Below the pieces are notes generated by a model. It worked only from the letters and a program-made list of their open reading frames with translations, was not told the DNA's origin and did no database searches. Shown in pieces: positions 50,333 to 52,676 of a DNA stretch of 52,676 bases (position 1 is the stretch's first letter; every line of letters starts with the position of its first letter). Where the stretch lies: the NCBI GenBank assembly GCA_946407735.1, contig CAMJPL010000019.1, forward strand, positions 1 to 52,676, written 5' to 3'. The position numbers and the translations under genes were made by a program. Origin of the DNA: an uncultured Clostridia bacterium. GTDB taxonomy: Bacteria; Bacillota; Clostridia; Oscillospirales; CAG-272.

Positions 50333-51832
50333 ATGAAAAGCTCCGCAAAACGATTATTGTCAGTCCTTCTGCTCGCAGTGATGTCGGCATCCGCCGCCTG
50401 CGGCGACGCGGGTGCGGCCTCCGCACCTTCGGCCGCCGAAAGCACCGGCTCCGCCGAGACCGCCGCGGTCGAGGAGACCACCGCCGTCGAATACATCTCC
50501 GACGATCTCCCCGAGCTCGATTTCGGCGGCGAGACCGTCACGATCCACGTCCGCGGCGACTCGAACAGCTACGGTGAGGTCTTCGCCGAGCTCGACGGCG
50601 AGGTGCTGAACGACGCGGTCTACAACAGGAACAAGGACGTCGAGGAACGCCTTAACGCAGAGATCGAAGTCTTCCAAGGCCCCGGATGGGCCGAGTACGG
50701 CGGCAGCGTCACGAAGCTGAAATCCTCGATCCTCGCCGGCGACAACGCCTATCAGATCATCGCCGGATGGGCGGCCGTCGTTCCGACGATGGCGCTCGAC
50801 GGCTGCTTTACCAATCTGAACTCAAAGCCGTATCTCGACACCTCGAAGCCGTGGTGGACAAGATCGGCCACCACCGGCATGAACGTCGGCGGCATGCTCT
50901 TCTTCGTGACCGGCGACGTCAGCATCCTCACCGACCTCGGCGGCAGCTACGTCATGTTCATGAACGACAAGCTCGCCGAAAATTACGGCGTGAAAGGAGT
51001 CGCCGGGGACGTCTACTCAGGCGCGTGGACGCTCGACAAGCTGATCGGATATCTCAAGGACACCGGCAGCGACCTTAACGGCAACGGAAGCCGCGACGAG
51101 GATGACATGTTCGGCCTCGTGCTCGATATGTACAACTCCTCCGACGCCTTCCTCACCGCCGCCGACATCCATCAGGTGATCCCGGACGATGAAGGCAATC
51201 TCGTTTACGTCGATCAGACTGAGCGGCTGACGAGGCTGATGGAGAAGATCTATCCGCTGTATTACGGAGAGGACTATTCCTCCTTCATGAACACGGACGT
51301 TGCCAAGGGCATCGGCATGTTCGCCGCCGGTCACGGCCTGTTCACCGTCCGCGAGCTCGACACCGCCCGCGACGAATTCCGCGCCATGGAGGACAGCTAC
51401 ACGATCCTCCCGCTGCCGAAGCTCGACGACGTCCAGCAGGATTATATGGTCTGCTCCTTCAACGGCGCCACGATCTGGGGCATCCCGGTAAGCAACACCA
51501 CTCCCGACGCCTCGCTCGCCGTCATGGAGGCGCTTGCCTGCATCAGCTACAACTCGGTATCGCCGGTCTATTTCGAGACCTGCCTGCAGGAGAAATTCGC
51601 CCGCAACGAGGACACGCTGAAGATGCTCGAGATAATCCGCGACAACATGTTCCTCGACTCGGAGAACCTGTACCATTCCCTGCTCGGCGATTCGATCTAC
51701 GCCGTCCGCAACCTGATCTCCTCGAAGAAGTCTGACGTCGCGTCATACACCGCGAAAAACGCCGAGAAGATAGAGAAGGCCATAGCCAAGACGATAGAGA
51801 AATTCAGCGAGCTCCGCGATCAGGGGTATTGA
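50333..51832 (+). CDS. Extracellular solute-binding lipoprotein
   Basis: A 499-residue lipoprotein (lipobox SAAC, C23) with the family motif DGEVLNDAVYNRNKDVEERL and the loop DLNGNGSRDEDDMFG. I start at ATG 50333, preceded by GAGAGAG; the in-frame ATG at 50267 falls at the predicted transcription start and would put 22 residues before the signal peptide. It stands after fucI behind its own promoter and may bind the same glycan fragments. Confidence 0.86.
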   Translation: MKSSAKRLLSVLLLAVMSASAACGDAGAASAPSAAESTGSAETAAVEETTAVEYISDDLPELDFGGETVTIHVRGDSNSYGEVFAELDGEVLNDAVYNRNKDVEERLNAEIEVFQGPGWAEYGGSVTKLKSSILAGDNAYQIIAGWAAVVPTMALDGCFTNLNSKPYLDTSKPWWTRSATTGMNVGGMLFFVTGDVSILTDLGGSYVMFMNDKLAENYGVKGVAGDVYSGAWTLDKLIGYLKDTGSDLNGNGSRDEDDMFGLVLDMYNSSDAFLTAADIHQVIPDDEGNLVYVDQTERLTRLMEKIYPLYYGEDYSSFMNTDVAKGIGMFAAGHGLFTVRELDTARDEFRAMEDSYTILPLPKLDDVQQDYMVCSFNGATIWGIPVSNTTPDASLAVMEALACISYNSVSPVYFETCLQEKFARNEDTLKMLEIIRDNMFLDSENLYHSLLGDSIYAVRNLISSKKSDVASYTAKNAEKIEKAIAKTIEKFSELRDQGY

Positions 51833-51856
51833 GACAGATAAAATCTGATATTGCTC

Positions 51857-51886
51857 ACTTCCGTCCGGGATTTTCCGGGCGGAAGT
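51857..51886 (+). terminator. Terminator after the last binding-protein gene
   Basis: A 12-bp stem (51857-51868, 51875-51886) with one G-T pair, followed by CTGTTTAT. Confidence 0.75.
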
Positions 51887-51898
51887 CTGTTTATACGG

Positions 51899-51932
51899 AA
51901 AAAGCGCTTCCCCGGAGAGGTGGGGAAGCGCT
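51899..51932 (-). terminator. Intrinsic terminator of lysS
   Basis: A perfect 11-bp stem AGCGCTTCCCC/GGGGAAGCGCT (51903-51913, 51922-51932); on the minus strand it runs into TTTTT. Confidence 0.9.
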
Positions 51933-51967
51933 GTGTGATGTTATGGGGATGATACGGTAAATTCCGG

Positions 51968-52676
<709 letters not shown>

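Overview
The window is a GC-rich bacterial chromosome segment. Its gene families point to an anaerobic Bacillota of class Clostridia, probably an uncultured gut or rumen lineage. The evidence is a glgB-glgC-glgD-glgA-glgP operon with the Firmicutes-type GlgD subunit, sugar-binding lipoproteins with lipoboxes, surface proteins with sorting-like C-terminal tails, Shine-Dalgarno starts and TTGACA-N17-TATAAT promoters. I cannot name a genus. No rRNA, tRNA, CRISPR array, transposase or prophage was recognised.

Layout. 1-7.7 kb (minus strand): glycogen metabolism, with glgP cut by the left edge. 7.7-9.5 kb (minus): proC and a YesL-like membrane protein behind a long structured leader. 9.8-13.7 kb (plus): hflK-hflC, an acetyltransferase, and an aspartate carbamoyltransferase with a zinc-ribbon tail. 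13.8-18.4 kb (minus): an operon of a beta-propeller/solute-binding-protein fusion, a CE2-like esterase and a DUF4091 glycosidase. 18.5-25.3 kb: a LacX-type epimerase, a degenerate sugar-isomerase-like barrel, a fused aroE-aroK, aroQ, and two solute-binding lipoproteins. 25.4-29.3 kb: three abundant-looking surface proteins, each with its own promoter and followed by a hairpin terminator. 29.4-37.9 kb: proB, a cation/proton antiporter, a cytidine-deaminase-like gene, radA, a membrane protein, a XerC-like recombinase, a D,D-carboxypeptidase and a two-domain acetyltransferase. 38-51.9 kb: a carbohydrate region of two opposing operons around an AraC regulator (methyltransferase-like UroD, binding protein and beta-propeller glycosidase on one side; isomerase and binding protein on the other), then xpt, then LacI regulator, six-hairpin glycosidase, fucI and a binding protein. 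The right edge cuts lysS.

How it works together. Most accessory genes look like capture and processing of external glycans: six solute-binding lipoproteins, three surface binding proteins, several glycosidases or esterases and sugar isomerases, with glycogen storage at the left. No ABC permease or ATPase is encoded here, so the binding proteins must share a transporter located elsewhere or act as receptors. Points most worth testing are the permease-less binding-protein family, the UroD-like/glycosidase operon, the non-canonical AAQTG surface anchors, palindromes lying over -10 boxes, a (Met-Gln-Pro)5 minisatellite before xerC, and 16-bp operator-like tandem repeats before xpt.
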